A DNA stretch of 64,000 nucleotides from Streptomyces sp. TSRI0281 (lineage in GTDB: Bacteria; Actinomycetota; Actinomycetes; Streptomycetales; Streptomycetaceae), in contig NZ_LWLE01000007.1 in assembly GCF_001905125.1 (NCBI RefSeq), forward strand, positions 63,881 to 127,880, written 5' to 3'. This document shows positions 32,891 to 41,130 of this stretch, piece by piece (the stretch's first letter is position 1; every line of letters begins with the position of its first letter). The position numbers and the translations under genes were made by a program. The notes beneath the pieces were generated by a model. It saw only the letters and a list, made by a program, of their open reading frames with translations, had not been told where the DNA came from and searched no databases.

Positions 32891-33129
32891 GCTTCCGCAT
32901 CTCCTACGCACCGCCCGCCGACGACTCCCTGGCCAAGATGCGGGACGGCGAGTCCTTCCGGGACGAGATGGCCCGCACCCTGGGAAGTGATCCGTACGGA
33001 CACGGGTCGTCCGCCGTCAAGCGCGAGCACGACCGGCGCGAGGCCACGGTCTTCGGCGCCATCGTCCTCTACTACGTGTCCGGTTCCGTCCTGACCGTCA
33101 CCGTCGTCCGCCTCGTCCCCCTGCCCTGA
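32887..33129 (+). CDS. Toxin-like small protein of RelE/ParE build
   Basis: An 80-residue protein with a TTG start inside the upstream stop codon. SFRISYAPPADDSLAKMRDGESFRDEMARTLGSDPYGHGSSAVKREHDRREATVFGAIVLYYVSGSVLTVTVVRLV shows the order helix, helix, then three strands with basic residues (KREHDRRE) before the sheet, like RelE/ParE ribonuclease or gyrase toxins. Together with the upstream gene it makes a plausible toxin-antitoxin unit. Activity is inferred; the usual catalytic residues cannot be confirmed by eye. Confidence 0.65.
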   Translation: MSFRISYAPPADDSLAKMRDGESFRDEMARTLGSDPYGHGSSAVKREHDRREATVFGAIVLYYVSGSVLTVTVVRLVPLP

Positions 33130-33160
33130 ACCGGAGCCGGGCAGGGGAACGCGCCACGGG

Positions 33161-33994
33161 TCAGGAGAGTTTCGTCGCCTGCGCGGCCACGATCGCGGTC
33201 GGCAGCCCGAAGCCCTCGGCCCTGCCGCCGGTCGCGGCGAGGTTGAAGGAGACGAACGTCGCGAACGTTCCCGACTGCCGCAGCGCCACCAGCTTGAACG
33301 GGACCTGCTTGCCGTCGCTCTCGCTCACCACCGTCCAGCCGATGGCCTCGTCGCCGCCGGTCACCTTCTCCTCGACGAGCTTGGCGATCTTCTGCGTGTC
33401 CCCGTCCATCGTGATGGTGAATCCACCGGCGCACTCGGCCGCGGACTCCCGTACGCCCGCCAGGGTTTCGGGCGCGCCCTGAGCCTCGTAGGAGGAGAGC
33501 GAGACCAGCGTGGACGTCAGGTCGAAGGCCGCGGCGAACGCGTCCTCGGCATCGCCCTCCGGCATCTCCGCGAGGTCTTCGAGCGACGTGCCCTTGTCGG
33601 TCTTCCTGGGCTCGCTGACGGCGGTGCGCTGGGTGCGCGCGACCGGCTCGCCCTGCTCCACGCCGAGGTAGGCATGGGCGAAGGGCTCGCACTCCTTCTT
33701 GTCGACCTTGACGCCTTCCGCCTTCACCTGGTCGTCCGGGCCGGCCTTGGCGATCTTGTTGCCCTTGACATCGCCCTGGACCAGCGATGCCTTCTCCAGC
33801 TCGGCGGCGGTCAGCGTCTTCACGGCGGGCTTCGGCGCGGCACTGCCCTTGTCCCCGGACCCGGACCCGGACCCGGCCCCGCTCGCGCCGCCCTTGCCGT
33901 CGGAGTCGGACGAGCCGCCGCACGCCGTGGCCAGCAGCGTCAGGGACGCCACGGAAGCGGCGAGGGCGGTACGGCGTACGGCAGTGGCGCGCAT
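33161..33994 (-). CDS. Exported lipoprotein of unknown function
   Basis: A 277-residue lipoprotein. The signal peptide ALAASVASLTLLATAC ends in lipobox LLATAC, with the acylated Cys about residue 24, followed by a Gly/Ser-rich linker. The mature domain (residues 60-277) is alpha/beta with two further cysteines (KKECEPFAHAYLGVEQ and AAECAGGFTI) that may form a disulphide. It resembles the many actinobacterial lipoproteins of the LpqN or sensor-like type; function unknown. ATG 33994 is preceded by GGAGAG. Confidence 0.8.
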   Translation of the reverse strand: MRATAVRRTALAASVASLTLLATACGGSSDSDGKGGASGAGSGSGSGDKGSAAPKPAVKTLTAAELEKASLVQGDVKGNKIAKAGPDDQVKAEGVKVDKKECEPFAHAYLGVEQGEPVARTQRTAVSEPRKTDKGTSLEDLAEMPEGDAEDAFAAAFDLTSTLVSLSSYEAQGAPETLAGVRESAAECAGGFTITMDGDTQKIAKLVEEKVTGGDEAIGWTVVSESDGKQVPFKLVALRQSGTFATFVSFNLAATGGRAEGFGLPTAIVAAQATKLS

Positions 33995-34201
33995 GGGTTC
34001 ATCTCTCCGTCTCATGGAGCAGCGGACCCTGCCCGATGCGGCAGTTCGACGCGCACCGGGACAGACCGCCGCAGTACGCCACAGCCTACGATCGGACACC
34101 TGTCCGAATCGCGGATCGGCCGCCCACCGGCCGTGATCGTAATTTTGCTGTGATCAACATGTGCAGACGCCGTGAGGGCCGCACCACGGTACGTTCCGGG
34201 T

Positions 34202-35995
34202 TCAGCCCGTCAGGTGCCGCTGCGCCTCGTACAGATTGCGCGGGCGCACCGACTCCGGCCCCCCGTAACCCTCCAGCCGCGTGTGCAGGTCGCCCGTGAA
34301 GTCGGGGACGTCGATCTGGTCGAACTCCGACACCTCGCTGATGCCGACCGTCGCGCTGTACGGGGCGAGGCCGTCGATCCGCACCAGCCCGGCCCTGCCG
34401 TTGGTCACCCGGATGTTCCAGTGGGTGAACCTGGCGCCGAAGAGCGGTCCGGCACTGGCGTCGCCGCCGTGCCGCCCGTTGTTGTTCACGGTGATGTCCG
34501 TACGGACATTGGCGAACGGCATCCCCCGGTGGGAGTCGAACGTGCCCATCGCCATCCGCCCGCGGGACCAGACGTTGTAGCTGGACAGGCCCTCGACGTT
34601 GATGCCGTGCAGTTGGGTGCCCGCGGGTGCGGGGACCGTGCGCCGCTCGATGGCGAAGTCCTCGATCAGGTTGTCGTGCGAGCCCTCGCGGCAGTAGTAG
34701 GGGTGGTGGGCGCCGCGGCCCTCCACCCTCGTACGGCGCAGGGTGCAGGCGGACGCGCCGATCAGCCCGAAGCCGTTGTCGACGTGGCGGACGGTGATGT
34801 CGTCGGCCCAGCAGTCGTACGCGCACTGGAAGGCGACGCCGTTGTACCCCTTGTCGAGCAGGTGCGGCGACTGCGCGGTCTCCACGGCTTCGAGCGTGAG
34901 CCCCTCGACGCCCGATCCGGTGAGCGGGGTGACGAGGGTGGTCAGCCGGGGGTCCCACTCGGGGCGCACATCGAGCGGGAGCGGGCGCTCCAGCGTGATC
35001 TCGCGGCCGCGTACGGCGGTGACGCGGACCGGCCACTCGTAGGGGACGTACGACGTCAGCTTGGTCTTGTCGTCCCAGTGGTACGCCGCCGGGCCCGCGC
35101 CGTCGCCCGCCATGTGTTCCAGCAGCGTGTGCGCGGGGTCGTCGGCGAGGCGGAGCAGGACCAGCGCGCCGCGCCCGAGCCCGCGGGCGTCGTGGACGGT
35201 GATCATCCGGTCGCCGCGGCGGGCGGGGGCGACCGTGGCCAGGGTGCGCCACTCGTCCCGCCGGTTGCCGGTCCAGCCCTCGAACGGCCAGTCCGCGGCC
35301 CTGATCGCGTCGGTGAGCGCGGTCCAACGGTCCTCGGGGCAGAGCCAGATGAGGCCGCCCGCCCAGGACCAGCTGGACTTGTCGCCGCCGTAGCGGCTGC
35401 CGTAGACACCGATCAGTTCGGTGAGGTTCCTGGTGGCGTGCAGCGTGGTGCGGCCACTGCCCGCGCCGCGCACCACCACATTGCTGTGGCCGATACGGAT
35501 GAGGTCGTCGATGCGGTACGTCCCGGCGGGGATGAGCACCGTGCCACCGCCACGCTCTCCGGCAGCGGCGATGGCACGGTTGATCGCGGGTGCGGCGTCG
35601 GCCGAGCCGTCCGGCCGGGCTCCGTAGTGGCGGACATCGGCGACGAAGCCGTGGGCGGTGCGGCGGGGGAGGTCCGAGCCCGCGCGGTAGCCGGCCCGGC
35701 CGATGAACGGGATCTGGGGGTGGGTGAAGGGGGCCGCGGTGAACTCCCGCCAGAGGACCGGGCCTCCGGGACGCTCGGTCGCCGCCGCGGAGGCGGGGGC
35801 GCTTCCCGCCGGTGCGGTGGTGGTCGTTGCGCGGCCGGTGATGGTCGTTGCCGGTGCGGTGGTGGTCGTTGCCGGTGCGGTGGTGGTCGCCGCCCGCGCC
35901 CTTCCGGTGCCGAGCGCTCCGGTCATCGCGGCGGCCGCGACCGCCACCGCGCTGCCGAGCAGTCCGCGTCTGCCGATGTTCCCCATGCTCGCCAC
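34202..35995 (-). CDS. Exported right-handed beta-helix (pectate-lyase-superfamily) protein
   Basis: A 597-residue secreted protein. The N-terminus has a twin-arginine-like signal (NIGRRGLLGSAVAVAAAAMTGALG), then a Thr/Ala/Pro-rich repeat segment (about 36-66). From about 105 on it matches the Pectate_lyase_3 entry: VADVRHYGARPDGSADAAPAINRAIAAAGERGGGTVLIPAGTY. Parallel beta-helix turns then follow to the end (IHVEGLSSYNVWSRG-like repeats). Such proteins cleave or bind acidic or wall polysaccharides outside the cell. GTG 35995 and ATG 35986 are both possible starts. Confidence 0.8.
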   Translation of the reverse strand: MASMGNIGRRGLLGSAVAVAAAAMTGALGTGRARAATTTAPATTTTAPATTITGRATTTTAPAGSAPASAAATERPGGPVLWREFTAAPFTHPQIPFIGRAGYRAGSDLPRRTAHGFVADVRHYGARPDGSADAAPAINRAIAAAGERGGGTVLIPAGTYRIDDLIRIGHSNVVVRGAGSGRTTLHATRNLTELIGVYGSRYGGDKSSWSWAGGLIWLCPEDRWTALTDAIRAADWPFEGWTGNRRDEWRTLATVAPARRGDRMITVHDARGLGRGALVLLRLADDPAHTLLEHMAGDGAGPAAYHWDDKTKLTSYVPYEWPVRVTAVRGREITLERPLPLDVRPEWDPRLTTLVTPLTGSGVEGLTLEAVETAQSPHLLDKGYNGVAFQCAYDCWADDITVRHVDNGFGLIGASACTLRRTRVEGRGAHHPYYCREGSHDNLIEDFAIERRTVPAPAGTQLHGINVEGLSSYNVWSRGRMAMGTFDSHRGMPFANVRTDITVNNNGRHGGDASAGPLFGARFTHWNIRVTNGRAGLVRIDGLAPYSATVGISEVSEFDQIDVPDFTGDLHTRLEGYGGPESVRPRNLYEAQRHLTG

Positions 35996-36133
35996 GATCC
36001 CGACCGCCTTTCATACATGTGAATGACGTTCATGTCTGCGTCGGCGGCGAGCATGGCATGGCGCGACGGCACGGCGAAAGACCGCTGCACCGCCGGAATT
36101 CGGGGATTCCCCCGGGCCGGAGCGCCGGAAGTG

Positions 36134-36646
36134 TCAGCTGTCGGCCGGGCGTTGAATCAGATGACTGAACGCGTCGAGGTTCCGCGTGGACTCGCCGCGC
36201 GACACCCGCCACGCGTGCTCCTTGCGGATCGCACGGGCGAAGCCCAGTTCCAGAAGCGTGTTGAACGAACCGTCCGCCGCTTCGAGGACGGTACCCAGCA
36301 GCCGGTCCAGCTCGTCCGGCGTGATCACGGAGAGCGGAAGCTTGCCGACCAGATAGATGTCGCCCAGCGAGTCGATCGCGTAACTCACGCCGAAGAGGCG
36401 CAGATTGCGCTCCAGCAGCCAGCGGTGGACCGCGGCGTCGTTCTCGTCCGGGTGCCGGACGACGAACGCGTTGAGGGAGAGGGAGTGCTTCCCGACGATC
36501 AGGGAACAGGTGGTGGACAGCTTGCGGGTGCCGGGCAGCGTCACCACGTAGGCGCCGGGCTCCGGGCTCTCCCATTCGAGCCCGGCCTCGCTCAGGGTCG
36601 CCTCGATGACCTGCGCCGCTGCGGTTTCGTCGGGTACGTCAGCCAT
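36134..36646 (-). CDS. YbjN/tRNA-metabolism-type small protein
   Basis: A 170-residue protein of the YbjN domain family: EATLSEAGLEWESPEPGAYVVTLPGTRKLSTTCSLIVGKHSLSLNAFVVRHPDENDAAVHRWLLERNLRLFGVSYAIDSLGDIYLVG is the conserved alpha/beta core, similar to type III secretion chaperones. Function in Streptomyces is not known. In related genomes it sits beside mshA, as here. The ATG at 36646 lacks a strong ribosome site. The longer frame upstream is repetitive noncoding DNA. Confidence 0.85.
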   Translation of the reverse strand: MADVPDETAAAQVIEATLSEAGLEWESPEPGAYVVTLPGTRKLSTTCSLIVGKHSLSLNAFVVRHPDENDAAVHRWLLERNLRLFGVSYAIDSLGDIYLVGKLPLSVITPDELDRLLGTVLEAADGSFNTLLELGFARAIRKEHAWRVSRGESTRNLDAFSHLIQRPADS

Positions 36647-36655
36647 GGGCCGAGC

Positions 36656-36800
36656 GTACGACAGGGGCGCCGCCCCCACGCATCGGCCGCCGGGCAGCAG
36701 CGACGCCGGGCGCTGTACGACCGCCACGCCGGGCCCCACGTCGCCCGCCGTACGACAGCCACGCAGGGCCCCCGCATCAGGCCATCAGGCGCCGTACGAC
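36656..36800. repeat. Repeats built on CGTACGACAG between YbjN and mshA genes
   Basis: The segment holds at least four imperfect copies of a unit starting CGTACGACAG or TGTACGACCG (near 36656, 36711, 36749 and 36792), followed by GC-rich sequence. Spacing is irregular, about 38-55 bases. Confidence 0.55.
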
Positions 36801-36878
36801 AGCGGCACCGGGCTCCCGCCTCGCCCATCGGACGGACAGCGGCGCCGCGTCCACGCGCCGGGCTCCTCGCGGGCGCGC

Positions 36879-38231
36879 TCAGCCGTGGTGGGTGCGGGCG
36901 CGGCGCCGGTGATCACACATCGCCGCCGTGTACACATCCGCGGTCGCCGCCGCCGCCGTGTCCCAGCCGAACGACTGCGCGTGCGTGGCGGCCGCCGCGC
37001 CCATCCGCTCCACCAGCTCGGGCGCCTCCGCGAACCGGCCGATCGCCCGTGCGTACGCCTTCGGGTCGTGCCCCGCGATCAGAAAGCCGCTGACCTCGTC
37101 CCGCACCGCCACCGGGAGGCCGCCCACGGCCGCCGCGACGACCGGCGTACCGGCCGCCTGGGCCTCTATGGCGACCAGGCCGAAGGACTCGCTGTACGAG
37201 GGCATGACCAGTACGGACGCGGCCCGGAACCAGTCGGCGAGCTGGTCCTGCCCGACCGGCGGGTGGAACCGTACGACATCCGCGATGCCCAGGCGCGCGG
37301 CCAGCTTCTGCAGGCCCTCCGGCTTGGCGAGCCCGCTGCCGCTGGGACCGCCGACGACGGGCACCACCATCCGGGTGCGCAGCGAGGGCTCGCGGTCCAG
37401 GAGCTCGGCCACCGCACGCAGCAGCACATCGGGGGCCTTGAGCGGCTGGATGCGGCCCGCGAAGAGCGGGATCAGGGCGTCCTGCGGCAGTCCGAGGCGG
37501 GCGCGGGCGGCGGCGCGGCCGTCCGCGGGGCGGAAGCGCTCCAGGTTGACCCCGGGGTGCACAACGGCGACGGCCGCCGGGTCGGCCTCGTAGAAGCGGA
37601 CGAGCTCGTCGGCCTCCTCCGCGGTGTTCGCGATCAGCCGGTCCGAGGCGTGGACGATCTGGGTCTCGCCGATGACCCGGGCGGGGGGCTCGGGGGTGTC
37701 GCCCTCGGCGAGCGCGGCGTTCTTGACCTTCGCCATGGTGTGCATGGCGTGGACGAGCGGGACGCCCCAGCGCTGCGCCGCGAGCCAGCCGACCTGGCCC
37801 GAAAGCCAGTAGTGGGAGTGGACGAGGTCGTAGTAGCCGGGGCGCTGACCGGCCCACGCCTGCATCACGCCGTGCGTGAAGGCGCAGAGCTGGGCGGGCA
37901 GGTCCTCCTTGGCCAGACCCTCGTACGGCCCCGCGTCGACATGCCGGACCAGGACACCGGGCGCCAGCTCGACGGCGGGGGGCAGCGAGCCGGTGGTGGC
38001 CCGGGTGAAGATCTCGACGTCGATATTGATCGCGGCGAGGCGTTTGGCCAGCTCCACGATGTAGACGTTCATACCGCCCGCGTCGCCGGTGCCGGGCTGG
38101 TGGAGGGGGGACGTGTGCACGGAGAGCATCGCGATACGGCGCGGCTTGCGAGGTGATCCGTTGAAGCCGCCGGGAAACCTGATGCGCGGCGCCACACGTG
38201 CGGAGCCGAGCCGAGAGACGTACTGACTCAC
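36879..38231 (-). CDS. mshA: D-inositol-3-phosphate glycosyltransferase MshA
   Basis: A 450-residue GT4 glycosyltransferase making the first step of mycothiol synthesis from UDP-GlcNAc and inositol-3-phosphate. The N-terminal domain starts [35 protein letters not shown] (about residue 31), where the GG binds the donor phosphate. The C-terminal domain has [31 protein letters not shown], the EX7E motif. The start is GTG 38231. It is preceded and followed by repeat-rich gaps and seems monocistronic. Confidence 0.93.
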   Translation of the reverse strand: MSQYVSRLGSARVAPRIRFPGGFNGSPRKPRRIAMLSVHTSPLHQPGTGDAGGMNVYIVELAKRLAAINIDVEIFTRATTGSLPPAVELAPGVLVRHVDAGPYEGLAKEDLPAQLCAFTHGVMQAWAGQRPGYYDLVHSHYWLSGQVGWLAAQRWGVPLVHAMHTMAKVKNAALAEGDTPEPPARVIGETQIVHASDRLIANTAEEADELVRFYEADPAAVAVVHPGVNLERFRPADGRAAARARLGLPQDALIPLFAGRIQPLKAPDVLLRAVAELLDREPSLRTRMVVPVVGGPSGSGLAKPEGLQKLAARLGIADVVRFHPPVGQDQLADWFRAASVLVMPSYSESFGLVAIEAQAAGTPVVAAAVGGLPVAVRDEVSGFLIAGHDPKAYARAIGRFAEAPELVERMGAAAATHAQSFGWDTAAAATADVYTAAMCDHRRRARTHHG

Positions 38232-38491
38232 GTCGTCCGGTCCTCCTCGATCAGGGCATGCCTTCGAAGGGGCACAGGGGCCCTCCGAAGGGCGAGAACA
38301 GCGGAATCTTGGCTTTCATTTCCGCTTTGCCAAATCATTACGTATGTATGGCCGGAAGCGATCGGGGGTGTCACGCCCGGAGCCCGCCGCCGCGGAGGCT
38401 CCCTCCCCTTTCGCGCTGAGCCCCTCCCCTACTTCGCCCCCTCCCCTTCACCCCTTCAGCCCGCGCTCCGTCCGTCGCATACGCTCGCCGC

Positions 38492-39277
38492 ATGCGCCAG
38501 CGCCCCATCGGCACCGCGACCCGCGGGACCACCAACCCCAACCGGCTGCGCCGCATGGACCGCTGGATCGCCGCAGTGCACGGCCCGGTCCTGCGCCGCG
38601 CCGACGCCCCCGTCGCCGTCGACCTCGGGTACGGAGCCGCCCCCTGGACCGCCGTGGAGCTGCTGACGCGCCTGCGCACCGTCGAGCCGCGCACCGCGGT
38701 GGCCGGTATCGAGATCGACCCGGACCGGGTCGCCGCGGCGAAGCCGTACGAGCGGGAGGGGCTCACCTTCCTCCACGGCGGCTTCGAGATCCCGCTCGCG
38801 CGGCGCCCGCACCTGATCCGGGCGGCGAACGTGCTGCGCCAGTACGAAGAGGACCGGGTCGCCGAGGTCTGGGAGCGGCTGTGCGCACGGCTCGCCCCCG
38901 ACGGACTGCTCGTCGAGGGCACCTGCGACGAGATCGGGCGCCGGCATGTGTGGGTGGCCCTGGGCCCGGAGGGTCCGCGCACGGTCACGTTCGCGACCCG
39001 GCTCGGATCGCTGGAGCGCCCCTCCGATCTCGCAGAACGCCTGCCCAAGGCGCTGATCCACCGCAACGTGCCCGGCGAACCGGTCCACGCCTTCCTCCGC
39101 GACTTCGACCGCGCCTGGGCGGCTGCCGCCCCGTACGCCTCGCTGGGCGCACGGCAGCGCTGGATCGCCGCCGTGCGCGCGCTGTCCGCCGACTGGCCGA
39201 CGGCGGACGGGGTACGGCGGTGGCGGCAGGGCGAAGTCACCGTGCCGTGGTCCGCCCTGCGGCCCAACAGCGGCTGA
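38492..39277 (+). CDS. Class I SAM-dependent methyltransferase
   Basis: A 261-residue predicted methyltransferase. VAVDLGYGAAPWTAVELLTRLR (about 42-63) is the SAM-binding Gly-rich motif (GYGxxPWTA), AGIEIDPDRVAAA gives the acidic residue binding the ribose, and IRAANVLRQYEEDRVAEVWERLCARLAPDGLLVEGTCDEIGRRH carries the catalytic-face region. The layout resembles RNA or small-molecule methyltransferases; substrate unknown. ATG 38492. It lies divergent from mshA. Confidence 0.85.
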   Translation: MRQRPIGTATRGTTNPNRLRRMDRWIAAVHGPVLRRADAPVAVDLGYGAAPWTAVELLTRLRTVEPRTAVAGIEIDPDRVAAAKPYEREGLTFLHGGFEIPLARRPHLIRAANVLRQYEEDRVAEVWERLCARLAPDGLLVEGTCDEIGRRHVWVALGPEGPRTVTFATRLGSLERPSDLAERLPKALIHRNVPGEPVHAFLRDFDRAWAAAAPYASLGARQRWIAAVRALSADWPTADGVRRWRQGEVTVPWSALRPNSG

Positions 39278-39609
39278 ACAACGCGCCGCGCGCCCAGAAG
39301 TCGCCGCCCCGGGGAACGCCGTACGGGCATCATTCGTCCCGTACGTAGAGGGGATCGCGCTCTGCCGTACGGGGGACGGCGGTCTGCCGTTCGGGCGGGA
39401 CGGTGGTCCGCGTCGTGCGGGGACGGTGGTCCGCGTCGTACCGGGGGTACGGTGGCCCGTCGCGCCTCGCGTGTGACACGGCAGGTGCGGTTGGCCTCTG
39501 TTGCTTTACGGGGCGGCATGGCACGATCGCGACGTTGCCGAGAAGTTACTGACGGTAAGTCATATACGCGATATCTGGCTTTTGTTGCATTTGCCCGGAG
39601 GGGGAGCTC
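39278..39609. other. Repeat-rich gap before the NlpC/P60 gene
   Basis: About 330 bases with no gene. It holds CGTACGGG elements and a 19-base direct repeat, then an AT-richer stretch (39500-39590) that probably contains the P60 gene promoter. I looked for a ydaO c-di-AMP riboswitch signature and did not see one. Confidence 0.6.
39398..39439. repeat. Direct repeat GGACGGTGGTCCGCGTCGT
   Basis: Identical 19-base copies occupy 39398-39416 and 39421-39439 (23-base period), with partial copies on both sides (GGGGACGGCGGTCTGCCGT and GGGTACGGTGGCCCGTCG). Confidence 0.8.
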
Positions 39610-40671
39610 GTGAACCGACGCCACTGTGCAGCTGCGGCGATCACTCTGGTCTGCGCGCTGGCCGTACTGGCCGCGCCGGTCCAGGCCATGGCCGCACCGA
39701 TACAGCCCTCCCCCACCGCTCCCGCGGCTCCGGGGAAGAAGAGTCTCGAAGAGGTGCGTCAGGAGATCGACAGCCTCTACCGCAAGGCCGGGGCGGCGAC
39801 GGACGCGTACAACCTCGCCGAGGAACAGACCGAGAAGCAGTCCGGCGAGATCGTGAAGCTGGCCAAGGCGATCGTCGACGGCCAGGCGAGGATCGCCGAG
39901 CTGAAGAACCAGGCGGGCGCCCAGGCCCGCGAGCAGTACCGCAACGGCGGGCTGCCGCCGGGCGCGCAGCTGGTCCTCAGCGACGACCCCCAGCTCTTCC
40001 TGGACGGGGTGAACCAGGTCCGTCAGGGCCAGCAGGCGTCCAAAGCGGTCCTGGCGGAACTGAACAGGACCCAGGAGGACCTGGAGACGTACACCCAGGA
40101 CGCGAGCCTCAACTGGCAGAAGCTCGAATCCAACCGTCTCAAGCAGGCCAAGGCCAAGAAGACGATCAACTCCCGGATCGCGGCGGCGAAGAAGCTCGAA
40201 TCGCAGCTGGAGAAGAAGGAACGGGCCCGGCTCCTCAAGCTGGAGCAGGAGGCCGCGTACACGGCGCAGACCGCGTGGCTCTCCTCCGGTGCGCTCGAGG
40301 ACATCAACCGCGAGGCGACCGCGAGCGGCAAGAAGGCGGTGGCCTTCGCGACGGGGAAGATCGGCAAGCCGTACGTCTGGGGCGCCGAGGGCCCTGATTC
40401 GTACGACTGCTCGGGGCTGACCTCGCAGGCGTGGGCGGCGGCGAAGCGTCCGATCCCGCGCACCTCGCAGGAGCAGTGGCGCCAACTGCCGCGCATCGAC
40501 ATCAAGGACATGCGCCCCGGCGACCTGATCATCTACCACAGCGACGCCAGCCACGTCGGGATGTACGTCGGCGACGGCGCCATCGTGCACGCGCCGCGCC
40601 CCGGCCGGAACGTGACGCTGGCGGGCGCGGGGTCGATGCAGATCCTCGGAGTGGTCCGCCCGGACAAGTAG
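39610..40671 (+). CDS. Secreted NlpC/P60 cell-wall peptidase with coiled coil
   Basis: A 353-residue exported peptidoglycan hydrolase, RipA-like. The signal peptide is RRHCAAAAITLVCALAVLAAPVQAMA (residues about 3-28). A long coiled coil covers residues about 45-220 (EEQTEKQSGEIVKLAKAIVDGQARI and KAKKTINSRIAAAKKLESQLEKK). The NlpC/P60 domain follows, with catalytic Cys in DSYDCSGLTSQAW (about 260), His in DASHVGMYVGDGAIVHAP and a third polar residue after. It cleaves peptide stems outside the cell; the coiled coil may inhibit it or tether it to the wall. GTG 39610 has GGAGG upstream. Confidence 0.92.
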   Translation: MNRRHCAAAAITLVCALAVLAAPVQAMAAPIQPSPTAPAAPGKKSLEEVRQEIDSLYRKAGAATDAYNLAEEQTEKQSGEIVKLAKAIVDGQARIAELKNQAGAQAREQYRNGGLPPGAQLVLSDDPQLFLDGVNQVRQGQQASKAVLAELNRTQEDLETYTQDASLNWQKLESNRLKQAKAKKTINSRIAAAKKLESQLEKKERARLLKLEQEAAYTAQTAWLSSGALEDINREATASGKKAVAFATGKIGKPYVWGAEGPDSYDCSGLTSQAWAAAKRPIPRTSQEQWRQLPRIDIKDMRPGDLIIYHSDASHVGMYVGDGAIVHAPRPGRNVTLAGAGSMQILGVVRPDK

Positions 40672-40762
40672 GCGCGCAGGCGCGCAGGCGAGAACGCAGG
40701 CAACAGCAATAAGGAGAGCGGGCACCGGCAGCCGGGTGGCACCGGTCCCGCCAGCGGCACTC

Positions 40763-40832
40763 GCCGACCGGCAGGCGGACACCGCCGGTCGGCAGGCCCC
40801 GGCCGGCACCCCCGCCCCGCACCGGCCGGGGC
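40763..40832 (+). terminator. Two hairpins downstream of the P60 gene
   Basis: GCCGACCGGC pairs with GCCGGTCGGC (40763-40772, 40784-40793), and GCCCCGGCCGG pairs with CCGGCCGGGGC (40796-40806, 40822-40832). They lie about 90-160 bases after the stop and may act as terminators. Confidence 0.5.
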
Positions 40833-41130
40833 GGCATCCCCTGGCGGACCGGCCCGCCGGGACCGCGTGAACCGGGTGAACCGGGTCACATGAGCGGGGC
40901 CACGCCGCCGTGACGGCGGCGCGTGATGTTTGTCATGGCCTCCGCCCCGGCTCCGGGCGGTGCATCTCGCCGGATCCGTGACGGGACGCGGCTTATGGCT
41001 GCGCATATGACAGCGGCCGATCCCCGTGCGCCATTCCGTTCGCCTGCCACGGACCGCTATGGTCCCCGTCTGGCGGGTCGTCGATCGTCGTCCCGCCGTG
41101 CCCTCGGGGGAGGGAAGGAAACCCGAACCG

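Noticed and set aside
34172..36022. A 616-codon plus-strand frame
   Set aside because: It is antisense to the beta-helix protein, which has a signal peptide and family motifs; the plus frame shows none.
39278..39609. ydaO-type c-di-AMP riboswitch before the P60 gene
   Set aside because: Such riboswitches precede some Streptomyces wall hydrolase genes, but the conserved core segments are not visible here; the gap is filled with direct repeats.
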